NCBI GenBank assembly: GCA_003550325.1
Contig: QKWP01000117.1
Coordinates: 346,591-410,590 of the forward strand
Reading direction: 5' to 3'
Length of the DNA stretch: 64,000 nucleotides
Source: Gigaspora rosea
Taxonomy: Eukaryota > Glomeromycota > Glomeromycetes > Diversisporales > Gigasporaceae
Of the stretch, positions 12,470 through 25,497 are shown in pieces (the stretch's first letter is position 1; every line of letters begins with the position of its first letter). The position numbers and the translations under genes were made by a program. The notes beneath the pieces were generated by a model, which was given only the letters and a program-made list of their open reading frames with translations, was not told the DNA's origin and ran no database searches.

Positions 12470-13410
12470 TGCTGGTATCGAAAAGTATCGCTTTACATAA
12501 CTCATGTTGGACTAAGCCGGCATTATTTAGGCCGGAGGCAGTTTTATTAAAGCAGTTAAAATGGAATTTAGTACATGATGGCGAAGTAGCCAGCGATTGG
12601 CCGTGATTAGCCAGAACGGCAATGACATCCCGAAAAGTTTGCAATAATTGTTGCGCTGGGAGTCGCCGCAAGATCGATCAGCCGGTGGTTTCCCGCCTGC
12701 TTAAGCAGGCCGGCTGTGAGCAGAGGCGCAGGTGAAAAATACCGAATATGCGGTAGAGAAGCATGGGAGTAGAGAAATGGTAGAATCCCGTCCGTCTTTT
12801 ATAATCTCGGGTGGGTCGGGTGGGTCGAGAAGAAATCTAATCGATCGAATTTGACACCGGGGAAGTCCAGTGTTCAGCGCCGTGGTTTATGAAGTGATTG
12901 AGGCTTTTCTCGTTCACATGTCATTGTCATATGAAGGGGCTTCTTGCATATGATTTTCCCTTTCAATCAACTTGGATTGTCCTCCCCTGCGGATCGTAGT
13001 CACTTCACATTTCGATCACGTGATTCGTTACCACTCCGCATTAAAACAAAGATGAATACGGGTACAGTGGTACCAGACCCGAACAAAAGAATTCCTCGCA
13101 ACCCACCCTACCTCACCCAGAATAGATGACTACGTAATTCTACCATTTCTCTCACTATTTTTCCAATCACAACGGGCTCGTTTCGACGAACGGGAAACCA
13201 CTGATAATCATTCTTGCGGCGACTCCCAGCGCAACAACGATTGCAAACTTTCGGCCAATCGCTTGCTTAATTGTCTTCATGTACTAGACATCATTTCTAT
13301 TGCTTCAAATAAAAATTCGCCTCCGGCCTATACCGGCATAACCCAACGGAATATGTGTAACGCGATGCTTTTCGAAAGTAATCCCGCTTTTACATTATGA
13401 ATTCCTTCTA
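12470..13410. repeat. long imperfect palindrome centred near 12941
   Basis: The left arm (about 12470-12790) and right arm (about 13130-13410) are inverted copies. TTGCGCTGGGAGTCGCCGCA at 12651 pairs with its complement ending at 13234; AGAGAAATGGTAGAAT at 12771 pairs with 13137-13152; GCCTCCGGCC blocks pair further out. A small palindrome TCATATGAAG/CTTGCATATGA sits at the centre. The arms are GC-richer than the flanks. The inverted arms encode similar short ORFs, which I read as a consequence of the palindrome. It ends about 180 bases before the F-box gene. Confidence 0.8.
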
Positions 13411-13588
13411 ACCCAAAAATAGCACAATGCCTTTCGCCACAATGATTTTTCCCATTATTCCCTTTTTACTCTGACATGTGATGATCCTCGATTATAACCT
13501 AGGTTAGAAATCAACAAAAGCAATACGGCAATAAAAAAACGAATTTTTTTTTTATTCGAAAGTAACTACTCATGGATCAAAAATTTTA

Positions 13589-15159
13589 ATGGGCGATATG
13601 CCCGAATTAATGGAAAAAATTCTTAATAATCTAAATAATGAATTTAATTCCTTATACTCTTGCGCACTTGTAAATCGACATTGGTGCAAAATATCAATTC
13701 CTATTCTTTGGCAAAACCCATTTACCTGTGAAAATTATCACAAGACGTTAATCATCTCTGGATATCTTTCATCTCTTGGAAAGGACGAACAAATCGGCTT
13801 ACAATCTATGTTAAAAGCGTATGAAATAAATATACAATTTCCCCAAACGATATTTGATTATGCAAGTTTTCTCAAGGTTCTCGTTTTATGTATTCTAAAT
13901 AGTAACGTTTTACAATGGATCAATTTCCATCAATCTTCAATGCAATTTGAATCTTACAAATTATTGACATTTACCATAATTAAATTGTTTAATTAAAAAA
14001 TTTATTGAAAGTGGAGCCTCTTTGCAAGAATTATGTTTAAATTATTTTGAACATCCGTTTGGCTTGAAACTTTCAGTAACACTTGATGAAATTCAACCGG
14101 AGATCTGTTGCTCATTAGAACAAAATATGCAATTTTTATCACGTCTCCAAAATTTAACAATTAATTTAATTCGTTCTGATTCCAATTTTAATATTGAAAA
14201 TCTCACTAAATTATTAAAAATCTTGGGAAAAGGTACTACGAAACTTAGTACTTTGAATATTAGAGTTCCTTATTATTATGATCCACAATTATTTTATTCA
14301 CTTATATGCATTATTAACTCGCAAAGGCAACTTAAGCAATTCGACATGATCGATAAATATGGATTTTCTAAAAATTTACCTAGTATCATTTCGGCTTTAA
14401 AAAGTCAAAAACAATCATTACAAGAAGTTAGAATAGAAGGTTGCAACTTTACTGAAGTGTTCAAGGTGTTAATGAATTTTGAAAATTTAGAAACTCTTTG
14501 TATAATAAATTGTGAATTTTCTAATAATACGGAACTGTTGAAAATATTAGAGAAAAACTTTTACAAAATCAAAACTTTCGATGTAGTTACAGATATGGAG
14601 TTTGATACATTGAGTATAGTACAATGTATAAAAAAGTTTGGCTCATTACTACACCGACTAAAACTTTATTCGGATAAAGATATTGTTGAAAAATCATTAT
14701 TACCAGAAACGATTAAGTCTTTTTGCCCAAACATTACATACCTTTATATTATGGATATTGGGCTTTCCGCTCAAATCCAAGAACTTATTGGCAATTTACA
14801 AAAACTTCAATTCTTAACGTTATATAACGAGAATGTCGACGCATTTGATGGGATAATAGACAAGGATCTGAGAAGACAAGTGATACAGTTTGCAGGAATA
14901 TTACCATCCACATTGCAATATCTTGATATAACTGGTTCTCTTCTAAATTCATGTATTGATATTATTACTCAACCATTGCAATGCACCTTTAAAAAAGTTG
15001 CTAATTAGGAATCTTGATGACGAGAAACATGTTAAAGAAATAATCGAATTCAGCATACGAAAAAGAACTTTGAATTATGTGGGTGTATATTATGGGCTGG
15101 ATGATTTTAGAGAAGAACTGGAAGGATATGTTACAATAGTATCACATAATGGTCTATAA
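13589..15159 (+). pseudogene. F-box protein with diverged LRR-type tail, two frameshifts
   Basis: F-box proteins recruit substrates to SCF ubiquitin ligases. Residues 4-45 carry the F-box, with PELMEKIL, YSCALVNRHWCKIS and ILWQNPF, the form typical of this family in mycorrhizal fungi. The C-terminal part (about 330 residues) has weak leucine-rich segments such as LSRLQNLTINL and LQYLDITG, probably a substrate-binding solenoid. The start at 13589 gives MGDMPELM. The frame shifts at about 13993 (one extra T before an A6 run) and at 14991-14996 (one extra A in A6); the last piece ends at 15159. Ignoring these, length is about 520 residues, normal for the family. Both lesions sit in homopolymers, so read errors are a fair alternative to decay. 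No intron is evident. Confidence 0.8.
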
Positions 15160-15918
15160 TTTCTGTTACAAATAAATTAGAATAAAGGCGAAATTAGATT
15201 TTAAATTGTCTATCCGAATATTTTAAAAATGATTCGGCCATTTGTCTTTTTTGAAACTATACAGTTTTTTTTTTTTTTTGCTAGATAGGTGAATTTGATT
15301 ATTATTAATTTTATTATCAAAGATTGTAGTTAAAGAAATTGATAATTTAAAAATAGCCGAATTATTACTATTTCTACCAAATGGCTCGTATTATTTTTTT
15401 CGTAAATACTAAAACATATAAATCTTTATTTCAATCGGCAACATCATTTAACACCACCCTTAATAATACACCAGATTAAGATCCAAGTACATTTTATTGT
15501 CATCACTCAAAAATAATGATTTATATCCGTGTATAAACTAGGATCGAAAGCGAATTTCTAACAATCTGGGTTTGTTTTTTTAATAAATGAAAAGACATAC
15601 GATTCATTGCAATGAAATGCATCATTGGCTAGTTAATTTGAATAGTAAAATTTTGAGTATTTAGATCAAATAAATAAACACACGTCAATTCATGATCTCT
15701 ATAAAATTTTTCTCATTCAGATTTTTTTTTCTTACAAAGTTTGACAAACAGGAGAGACCGCCCCGAGTGCCACGATTTTGTAGATTGTTACAAAATTTTC
15801 TATTTACTCGGAAGCTTATCTTTTCTGTGAACCATGTAAAATGTATTAAGTGAACTTGAATCTTTCGTGCTACTTATAAGTTAACATCCGGCTGTTGTAC
15901 GACTGTCGCGCCAAAATT
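15160..15918. other. intergenic AT-rich sequence
   Basis: No gene or clear repeat seen downstream of the F-box gene. Confidence 0.5.
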
Positions 15919-16030
15919 TTGATCATACAGTATTTGTACGGTTGAGTTTTAAAATTCTTATTAGACAGAGCATATTATTATCAGTTCTGCCTAATAAGAA
16001 ATTTAAAACTCAACCGTACAAATACGATCA
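15919..16030. repeat. small fold-back element
   Basis: GTATTTGTACGGTTGAGTTT at 15930 pairs with its complement ending near 16025. The stem is about 35 bases with a loop of about 26. It looks like a short hairpin MITE; no clear target duplication. Confidence 0.6.
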
Positions 16031-16089
16031 ATGGCAGTAACAACATTGCCGTACGATAATATAATAATATCAGTTAAATCCCTCTAAAT

Positions 16090-16312
16090 CCTTCAACTTT
16101 TTTAAAATTTTCGGTATATCAAAAGATAAAACTACTGGAAATTATATTCTTGTTTTGGATTATGCTCAATATGGTAGTTTGCGTCAAAATTTACATACAG
16201 TACTATATCGAAAATGGATTGGAAAGATAAATTAAATCTACTGCAATGTATTGCATCAGATCTTCAGATAATTCATTCTCATGATCTTATTCATCGGATA
16301 AATCTAATTTTT
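16090..16312 (+). pseudogene. kinase fragment, truncated at the HRD motif
   Basis: The nucleotides match the kinase at 7385-7590 closely, covering the hinge region (YAQYGSLRQ equivalent) to the bases encoding the catalytic HRD. The reading frame is broken. Right after the HRD codons the sequence jumps into the downstream duplication block, so a deletion removed the C-lobe and about 1.4 kb of flank relative to copy 1. Confidence 0.8.
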
Positions 16313-17855
16313 ACTTTGGCTCTTTTTGGAATGAAACCATTTTCTTTGGATTATTTAACTTGTTGCATTACAATAGGATAAATCTGGCTTAGGTTTAATA
16401 AAATATTTTTACTAAAAGTAAATTTATATAACATAACAAAAAATAACAAAAAACATATTTATTATAATAAGATACGTTTTAAGTGCAAGCAAGAGGGATT
16501 TTAATATTTAAGGAATGATATTATTTAGGAAATTTTAAATATCTTAATGAATCAAGTAGCAAAAATATTATTCCTAATAATAAATAGCACTAATCTTTAT
16601 AGAATAAAAATCTTTTTTGCGAAATATTTCTAATAGGGTTAGGATTAGAATTAAGTTAATGCAATTTAAAAAATCGTCTGTAAAATTAGCCTGTCAATGA
16701 GTAATAATAATTGGTGAAAAGATATAGAGTTGATTGATATGTGTGCAAGTATTAATGTTATGTATCATTTATTGATTCGTGTCAATTCAGAATCATCATG
16801 TGTTATTTGTAAATCAATGAATACCTTAAATTTTACTGATTAATACTGATAAAAAGATTTATCATCCAGAAATTAGAATTAACACTAAAATGCAATATTT
16901 ATTTTTTTTTTCTATTTATTTATTTATTGTTTTATTTTTTTAAAAGATATTACATGAAAACTGAAAACTAAATGTGTCTTTTTTTGAAAAAATTAATTTT
17001 AATATAATTAGCAAATCGTATTCACATTACATTGAAAATATTGAATTGATTCTCTAAATGCATTTGGTCTTTCTGTAATAAACAACAATCATAAATGTTG
17101 AATAACTTCATTCTGTAGATTAAATCATCACGTAAAATTGTACTTTTATGGACTGGACACTGACTGGACTAACGGAACGGCAATTACACAGGTTTTTTCA
17201 AGATAAAAGAATTTTAAGTTGTGGCTTGTTGGGTGACAGTAACACAAATAAATATGGCCTATTGGGATAGCAACCATTTCAGTGTAAGAAAAAATATTTA
17301 AAAAAAGTTAAACACCCAATTAATTCTCGGAAGGCTGTGTAAGCTGTTCGATAACAGGGGTAATGTTCTTCATAATAATAATTCCGAATATGAAAGACAA
17401 ACTAATACACATGAGCAGATTATATCAGAAATGTGCATTAAAAATGTGCTGTACATATATCAGAAATATCATATTTAAAGATCGTAACCGTAATTCGTTT
17501 AACTGCAATTAATCGTAAATTTGTTGACCAAAACTATGTTTTTGACGCATTTTATAATAAAAATATAAAAAACTTAATTTTGGAATTACCGTATCTGTTT
17601 TGCTTGTTCATAATATTTCATACATTCGCCAGGTTTTATATTTATTATACATGTGCTTGTTGCAATTCTGATCAAAATTAACGTATGTATAATGTGTGCG
17701 TATTTTTTTTTTAAATTAATAAAAACAAAAGACCTCTAGATGTTTTGTTGATCAATTTATTTATGATAAGATAACCTTAAGTTCATAACTAATGTATTAC
17801 TATTTCATGACGCTGAACCTTATTTATTTAATTCATTCTTATTTGAGCAGAACAA
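16307..17855. repeat. segmental duplication, copy 2
   Basis: Partner of 9598-11350. It lacks the 643-bp MITE and has instead a segment at about 17235-17605 with no match in copy 1. Confidence 0.8.
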
Positions 17856-19071
17856 TTATATGTATTAAATCTTAAATAGGGTTAACGTTTAAATGATTAC
17901 ATGATTATTAATCATGTAAGTTTTAGTAAAGCGACGCGTTTAACGCTACATAATTTTTCTCGGTTCCGATCTTTAGCTATATTACATACCAGCAGTAAAC
18001 TACTCTACACGGAATTAGATACAAACAAAAAATAAATAACTACCGTAAATATATGTCATATCACTAAAACACTTTAATAGCAAAATTATTTTAATTTAAA
18101 TACCAAGTAATTCATAAGCGCATATTCTACTATGAAAATGGAATGTATATTTTTAAATAAGTATAATAGTTGTGACAGAAAAAATATTGACATACAAATT
18201 TATGCAATTAGATCTATTGCTGATATATTACTGAATTGTTAATGTTAAGTTTATTTTGATTGTTGTTTGACTCACAATCATCTGTCTGCTATTTTTCATG
18301 CCAACTTTCAATTATTTAATTAATAAAATTTTAATGAAATTTCTAGCATATAATCTAAAATGAATTCTTATCATGTGACCCACGAGATCTCGCACAACAT
18401 GCGAAATGTTTGCTGGATTTTATCACAAATAATTAATTGTGCGTGGTTGATCTCTAAGTGAATATCTTCTAATAGGAGGAGTTATATAAAGTAATCAATC
18501 GCTAATTAATGAATAAGAATCCATACTATAAAAAGCAGAATAAGACAAGACATCTCATAATGCAGTAATAGCCCCAATAATAAATAATAACCAAATATGA
18601 TGCCCTCATAAATAAATATAATAAATTCTTTGATGAACAAAGAGTAAATATTATAGAATTTGAAATTATAATAATAAAGTAAATTATAAATATTTTTTCT
18701 ATTTCCAAAATTTTTAGAAATATATTATTCATCAATTGAATTATAGGCGTCAAATTCTTCGGCAATTAAGTGATTTGAATTAGTTATTTCATGTTCATAA
18801 GTTCCCAGTAAATAGTCCAACTAGTTGAATATTCCATGCACAAATCTGTTCCAAAAGAAGCCCACGACATTCGTCATTCAAAATAGCCACATTTTTCTTT
18901 CAACTTTTACTCTACTTAGTACTGGATTTGATTGATCATATATGAAAAAATAAACTACTGTATCTGAAGTTGTACTAAAATATGATTCCTATTAAATGAA
19001 AATATGGTATTGAAAATATAGACTTAAGAATTTCTTCATGAACTCTAGTAGAAGTATTTAATCGAATAAAA
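17856..19071. other. intergenic AT-rich sequence
   Basis: No gene seen. The only longer open frame (18526-18765, minus) is low in information and has no family features. Confidence 0.5.
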
Positions 19072-19873
19072 TCATTTATAAATGTTTTTTGTAAAACTAT
19101 CCCAATTTACAAGATTATATCCTCCTACTAAATCATCTTGGACAGTTTTAATTATTACAATAGTTGGACCTTGAAAATCACATAATCTATGAAATATATT
19201 GACATCAAATCCATCTCTGCTTCCACGTAATAAAAGCTTAAATTTATAAGGATTAGTTATACATGTATAGTAATCTTTATCCTTCTCATCAATCCAACTT
19301 GAGATAATTGCTTTATTCTCATTAGTCATTAATCTTAAGCATCTTCTTGGTGGTATTTTAGTTTTAATAAATGCACTAGTGTTCAACTTATAGCGTTTGA
19401 TTTGTTTGTCAATATAATTTTTAGGAATATAATAATATCGAATTAAGGGGATACAACGAGAAATAGTTTCTTTTAATACCACAAAATGTTCATCAGACCA
19501 GTTTGATACGTTTTTATCAGACCAATTAGTGATATCATCATCAAGAAATTTAAAAGTACCACATTTAATCAAATAATTCCAAATTTCTATTTCCTCAAGT
19601 TCAAGTTCATCACTTTCTAAAAAGGCTACTTCATCTAATAATGGTAAATCTGATGAATTAAAAAGAGAATAAGGATTTCTAAAAGTAAACTTTAGAATAT
19701 GATCATATAATTTATGAAAATGATTATGACGACAAACGACATTAAATGACATTACAAGATTAGACAATAACCATAAAGAAACCTTTTAAATTAAATGATT
19801 TTGAGCGTGTTCGACAAGGTCAGGGAGTTTAAGTTCATCAGATGGGACTAGTATATTCAAAGAATCTTCAACT
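19072..19873 (-). pseudogene. BTB/BACK-TLDc protein remnant
   Basis: The coding strand first shows the BTB/BACK junction (ILVPSDELKLPDLVEHAQ), then the BACK helices with IEIWNYLIKCGTF and FVVLKETISRCIPLIRY. The TLDc start follows (ISSWIDEKD, LLLRGSRDGFDVNIFHRLC, GPTIVIIK, GGYNLVNWDSF). BTB proteins of this kind act as Cul3 ligase adaptors, and TLDc domains are linked to oxidative stress or V-ATPase regulation. An in-frame TAA lies at 19786-19788, between helices, and another near 19875. The BTB domain proper is missing upstream, and TLDc stops shortly after GGYN, so both ends are truncated. The 231-codon open frame has no ATG at its 5' end. Confidence 0.8.
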
Positions 19874-20224
19874 TATGCGGGCAATATCTTTTTTCTCGTA
19901 TAAATATAGCTAAACAAATTATTAAATTAATTTGTTAACAAATGCCTTTCCAGCATGTAATTAATAGAATAAATAGATTTATAAAATTATAATTAACATA
20001 AAAATGTTAGGATGAACATTTGGCTTTGTAATGATATGATATAAGTACCATGTTTTTTATCCTTCCATAGTTCAGATAGAGCACTTTGAAAATAAAGAGA
20101 ACGTGAACGTAAAATTGATGAATGCGCACTGAATACTTTAATATTTGGTTCACTTCCTACAACTATTTTACATCTGAATTGCTATCTGATTGTGACCACA
20201 TTTGATCAACGGAGATACACGTAC

Positions 20225-20600
20225 GTTGTGAAGGTCGTGGGAATCGGGTCTATGGCTAAAATCCACTAACAACACCACAATCTAACTTAGCCAATGTCCT
20301 TTCCTTGTGCAAGACGCCTGAACCTTGAATTGGTAGGCAGAAAGAGGCGTGGAAGATTTGGTCCGGGTCTCGAGGTTCTTCGGGTCTTGCGGTAACGAAA
20401 GTGGGACCGATCGTTAACGATATCACGTGATCACGGGATTTGGACTTTGATACGATTTCACCTATCGGGAGATTATCGGTCAATGATGATAACAGTTATT
20501 CAATTATCTAGCGGGGAGAGGGGATTACTAATGATAACACATATACTCTAATTTCGAAGGTTATCACTCAACTAAGTCATATTTAACTCGCACTGAGTTC
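20225..20600. mobile_element. diverged fragment related to the 60/63-kb LTRs
   Basis: 20425-20600 aligns with the LTR interior at 59960-60110 and 63180-63330. Shared blocks include TCACGGGATTTGG/TCACAGGATTTTGG, AATAACAGTT-like sequence, then GGGGATTACTAAYRATAACA and AATTTCGAAGGTTA. It may be a decayed solo LTR of the same family. No coding region is kept. Confidence 0.55.
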
Positions 20601-20607
20601 TCCTTTA

Positions 20608-20905
20608 GGCCAGCGACAATCACTTCACCGACATAACTTTTCACCGACAATTATTCACCGACAAGTTCATTTTACCGACAGTTTATTTCACCGAAGCTCA
20701 TTTCACCGAAGCTCATTTCACCGACAAAGTAATTCTGGTCATTGTCGTTAGGGTCAGGGAGAATTAGGTAGAATTAGGGCTAAAGTTAGTATGCTTTTTA
20801 AAAAAAAACTTGTTGGTGAAATGAGCTTCGGTGAAACAAACTGTTGGTAAAATGAACTTGTCGGTGAAATGTTATGTCGGTTAAGTGATTGTCAGTGCAA
20901 TAATG
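20608..20905. mobile_element. fold-back MITE with TTTCACCGACA repeats, copy A
   Basis: The left half has seven or more TTCACCGACAA/TTTTACCGACA units. The right half carries their complement (TTGTCGGTGAAATG, GAGCTTCGGTGAA). The outermost pairing parts are ACAATCACTTCACCGACAT and ATGTCGGTTAAGTGATTGT. Related copies lie at 37070 and 43910. Confidence 0.75.
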
Positions 20906-21859
20906 CAGACCTGTTCCCATTTTTGCATTACCCCCTCTCAGTAAAGTACATTGGACGTTTTGTGGACATCTTGGACATTTTTTCAAATTAAAATTACTTA
21001 AAATTTTATTAAAATTATCTATTTTAATTTTTTTAAAAATGAATCCAGCACCTAAAAAAATATATAATTAAATATTCATTAAATTAATTTATTAATTATT
21101 TAAGTCTTGGACATAGGAATGGACAGTTTTGGACAATTTTGGACATTGGACATAAAACATAGTGTTGGACACGTCCAATGACAACACTGCCCCCTCTCCC
21201 CACCGGGGGGAGTGGTTCAAATAGTAAAATTTTAAAAATTTTTTTTTAAAAAAAAATTCTTTCGATTTGTTCCGTGACTATATAAAAATTTTCCGAAATA
21301 TCCCATAGCCCTATGTATATTTATCAAAATTTTTTTTTACTATGAGGGGGGTATGTACATCATATATACATTGATATCTCAAAATCCTGATTATATAATA
21401 TCTTTTGGGATTCTAACAAAAAATATTTCTTGCAATATTTTAGTATAAACTATAACCTCCTCTGACACTATTTTTGTTTTATCATTTATGTTACGATTTT
21501 GGCTGACATCATCAATAGCCATAAAATTATTTAAAATTTGTTTATGTTAGAGTTAACATTTATATGTAATAGAGTTAGAAGTTAACAATTTATATAGTAA
21601 AATCGCTCAAGGAAATCTTTTTGTTAGTTCACATTTTTTCAAAGTTGATGTTTGTGAATTGTAAATAAGTGTGTATTTATACTATGTAATTTAAGAAAAT
21701 TTCTATATAATTATAGTTAATTCAATAATTTATTTAGATAATAATTATCAAAAAAAGCATAAAATTATTAGCACATTCAATACTGCAAATTACATAGATT
21801 ATTATATTTAGGGGTATAAAAATTGATCCCTTTTTATATTGTTATTAATTTTTTAGTAA
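20906..21859. other. spacer with TTGGACA-rich stretch
   Basis: Scattered TTGGACA/TGGACAT motifs lie at 20945-21175, with an ACATTGGAC-type inverted pair at the edges; possibly an old MITE. The rest is AT-rich and non-coding. Confidence 0.45.
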
Positions 21860-22112
21860 TCTAAAATTAATAAATTTTATAAATGGATATATAATTCTGA
21901 AATTGATGATTTGAAAAATTATTGATCGAAAATGAGTACAGTCCTCCCTCTTTATAAGTACCTTCCATATAATTACATCATATAAAACCTCTTTATAATC
22001 ACACCTCTATTTGCGCCCAATTACTATTTAATAATATTTAAAAAACCTCTGGGAGCTTAGATCTGCACTCTGCCACATTCCGGTGCCGGAAGAGTGCTAA
22101 AGAGACAATACG

Positions 22113-23690
22113 TTGAGTGAAGTTAATTTTAAAAACGCACAAGGCCATTATATAGGGGCAAAAGCCCTAAAATCAAGAAAAAAAAAGTTTACAAGTCTTA
22201 ATATGGATGATATCCAGGAAAAACGCACAAAGACCCATAATACTAGATCGAAATTTATTGACAAGGAAGATAAAACAAAAGTGTCACAAGAAAGCTCAAC
22301 TACCTCAATGGAATTAGAAAAAGGACAGGAAAAGCAAGTAGAAACCTCCAATAACACGTCTGTAGATTGGTCAGAAGATGTGGACCAAGAATTCTCTTTG
22401 GGAAAGGATCCAACAGACACAGGTTCAAGTTCCTCTGAAGAAAGAGAAAATTTACTGGGAAATATAAAGGAACATTCTGGAAAAACTGTGGAGAATGATG
22501 ATGTGATGAACGTGATCATGCAGAATAATGATATGAACCCGAATTTGGGTGATAATTTAATAAATTTAAGGATTAAATCATCTGAAGACCATCAATGGTC
22601 TAGTTTATTTACTAAACTAAGAAGTAGTAGAGCAACATACTCTAATTTTGCTCCCAGAAACAGAATCCATACAAAAAATGACAATGCATTAATATATACA
22701 GAATTTTGAGAACATTTCAATTAATGATATTGTAGGTGCATTATATACAAAATGAAAGATGATTTGATTGTAGCTAGGCCACATTATAAAAGAGGAAAGC
22801 GTCAATACCTTGAGGTTATTTTTATCAATTAGGAGAAGCTGCTACAAATAGAATTGTTATCTTCAAACAAACATTACTAGGGTATATTCCAGTTAATCTT
22901 AGACGAAATTTCTTGCATGTCAAGTTATGAAATGTTCTAATGGGACCCAAGGATATTATTTCAAGACGAATTAAAGAGGCCACTGAGGAATTGGGCTATG
23001 TTTCTTCAATTAAACTCTTGGTTTATAAAGGAACACCAGTATGCACAAACCAGTGGATAGTCATGTTTGAGACAACAGATAACCCAGACCTTGTTAAGAG
23101 AATTCCTAGACACACTCACATATGGGACCAGAAAGTCACTTTGGAGTGGAAAGAGGCTCCCAAAGTTTGTTTTTACTGTGACAAAGAAGGGCATATCAAG
23201 AGGAACTGTGAAGAGCTTAGAAAGTCAATTGAATTTAGACAATGGCAAAGGGGACATAGAATGCAAGCAAATAATCAAGCAAAAATACAAAGTCAAAATG
23301 AAATAACCTTTAGTGCAGATAATCCATATGTAACAGATGGGCACAAATTTTGAGCATAGAAGGTAATATGAATAAGAAGGAAGTAATATGTGATAAAAAT
23401 AGTGAAAACTCAAAACAGGTGACAAATGGAATTTCTTTAGTTAATCAAGTTGATGAAGTTTTACAAGAATAGGCTAACATGGTACATACCTCTAAAAGTA
23501 AGAAAAAGAAGGCAGTTAATACTATTTCTGTTGGGCCTGAAGAAGAAATTGGTACAGAAAATGTTGCTAAAGAGCTCCAAAAGGCAGAGAAAATGGAGTT
23601 AATAGTAGAAATAGATGTTGGATCAAAACAAATAGTTGACAATAAAGAATTTATTCAAGTACTAGCGAAAGAAATAAGAAAAAAATAGTA
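22113..23690 (+). pseudogene. LINE ORF1 (RNA-binding, CCHC knuckle), broken
   Basis: The N-terminal 200 residues are charged and disordered, rich in E, K and S. The open frame at 22113 begins on TTG, so the first ATG would be 22203. After frameshifts near 22708-22940, a conserved block (22940-23353) holds an RRM-like region and the zinc knuckle CFYCDKEGHIKRNC (C-X2-C-X4-H-X4-C). Another frame break follows, and a lysine-rich tail ends near 23688. ORF1 proteins coat the element's RNA. Continuity across breaks is inferred. Confidence 0.75.
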
Positions 23691-25497
23691 ACTCTGCAAT
23701 AGACAAAAGAATTTTCTTATATGACAAGGATAAAATATCTAAAAGAGGCAAAACCTTATCGGGTAGATAATTATAGTATATATTATAATAATTATAAATT
23801 GCATAAGCAATTTTATTTGTTTTTTCTTTTTTTTATATATATGCATAATACAATTAAAATAGCAACCCTAAATGTCAAGGGTTTGAATAACAAACAAAAA
23901 TTTCAAGAGACTATGACATTGTTAAAATCATATAGATTATATTTAATTTTAATACAAGAAACCAACCTTTATGACTACTCTATTAGAAATTTTTTGGCTT
24001 AGCAGTAAATGTATAACTCACATTGGACATTAAAAATGGCAATACTAGCAGGAAGAAAGGAGACTAAGTTTGAGAAAATAAAAGAATTATTTAATAGACG
24101 AGTTCTATCAAATTTTAAACAACGGTCTTACCTGGTCACTAATGTATATACTCCTCCAAATATAGAAGACCAAGTTATATTCTTTAATAATGGCTCCTAC
24201 AGTTAGATAAAGAGGTTATTAATATTGTAGCTGGAGATTTTAATGTAAATTTAAATCTATATGAAAACAGAATTAGTCATGCAGAGCTATATAATGATTC
24301 ATTACATGTAATTTTAAGACAAAAAATGCAAGAGTATATAGATACAGCAGGGATAATAGGGCTAAAACCCTTTCTTACTTTTTATCAGAGAACACGTAGA
24401 AGCCATTTAATGGCTACTTGTTTGGACTATATATTTATAGACACAAATCATGCTCAATATTGTAAAGGGGTTGCTACTCAGTTTGTTAACTCAGACCATT
24501 TATTAGTTGAATGTGAATTGCATTTTGCAAAGAACTTTTCAAGAGCTGCATTTTGGAAATTTGATAAAAGATGTTGGTCTAATGAAAGAATTCGAGAAGA
24601 TGTTGAGGAGGAACTACATAGCATTAAAGATATAAGCAAATGGGACTTTCACAAATGTGTTATTTAGTTAATTATTAGGGCCTATAAACCACAGATTGCT
24701 CTAGAAAGTAAAATTCAAAAACTTCACAAAAGGCTTACAGAAGTAAATATAAAGATTGCACATAGTGATGAGTATGAGAATTTACAGTTAGTAGCTGAAA
24801 ATATACATCAACAGTTACAAGAGGAGCTATCTTTATTAGCTGAAAAATGGCAAACTAGATCAAAGCCTAAATAGGTAAAATGTGGAGAAAAGTCCATAAA
24901 ATATTTTTTTATGCATTACAAAATTAGAGCTTCGTCAACACCTACTACTAAAATTAGGGACTCAAGTAAACCACAAGAAGAAGACCCAACCCAACTACTA
25001 TTCTGCAGTATATTTGTAACAACTTTGATAGTTATACAAGACAGAAGAGTTTGATGAAAAAGCAGCAGATAGTTTAATTCAGGGTCTGCCACAACTATCA
25101 CTAGCTCAAAATATGTCATTAGTAAAGATGATTTCAAAAGAGGAAATTCTAGGGGTCATAGATACTCTTGCCAATAATAAAGCCCCTGGAAATGATGGAT
25201 TTAACTATGAATTTTATAAGTTAGCAAAAATGAGATCCTTCTAATACTTTTAAAATTGTTCAACACAGTATTAGAGTTAGGAAAAATGCCATGTTCATAG
25301 AGTCAAAATATCATTTCACTGATTCCTAAAAAAATGATAACCTTGAAGAAATAAGTAATTGGAGACCAATTTCACCCATGAATTGTGACGTCAAAATACA
25401 GTCTAAATGCACTCTCCCTAAGTGCACACCCTCCTTAAGTGCACACCTTAGCTCGTTCCCAAGCTTGGGACTTAATGATAAGTGCACACTCTCCAAC

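Noticed and set aside
12414..12671. 85-codon minus ORF and its mirror on plus (13214-13255)
   Set aside because: Both come from the palindrome arms; the plus copy ends early at a stop. No known domain.
18526..18765. 79-codon minus ORF with membrane-like composition
   Set aside because: AT-driven Ile/Phe/Leu composition and no conserved block.
20608..20905. CRISPR-like array from repeated TTTCACCGACAA
   Set aside because: Units are contiguous, vary in length and reverse orientation in the right half; eukaryotic context. It is a fold-back MITE.
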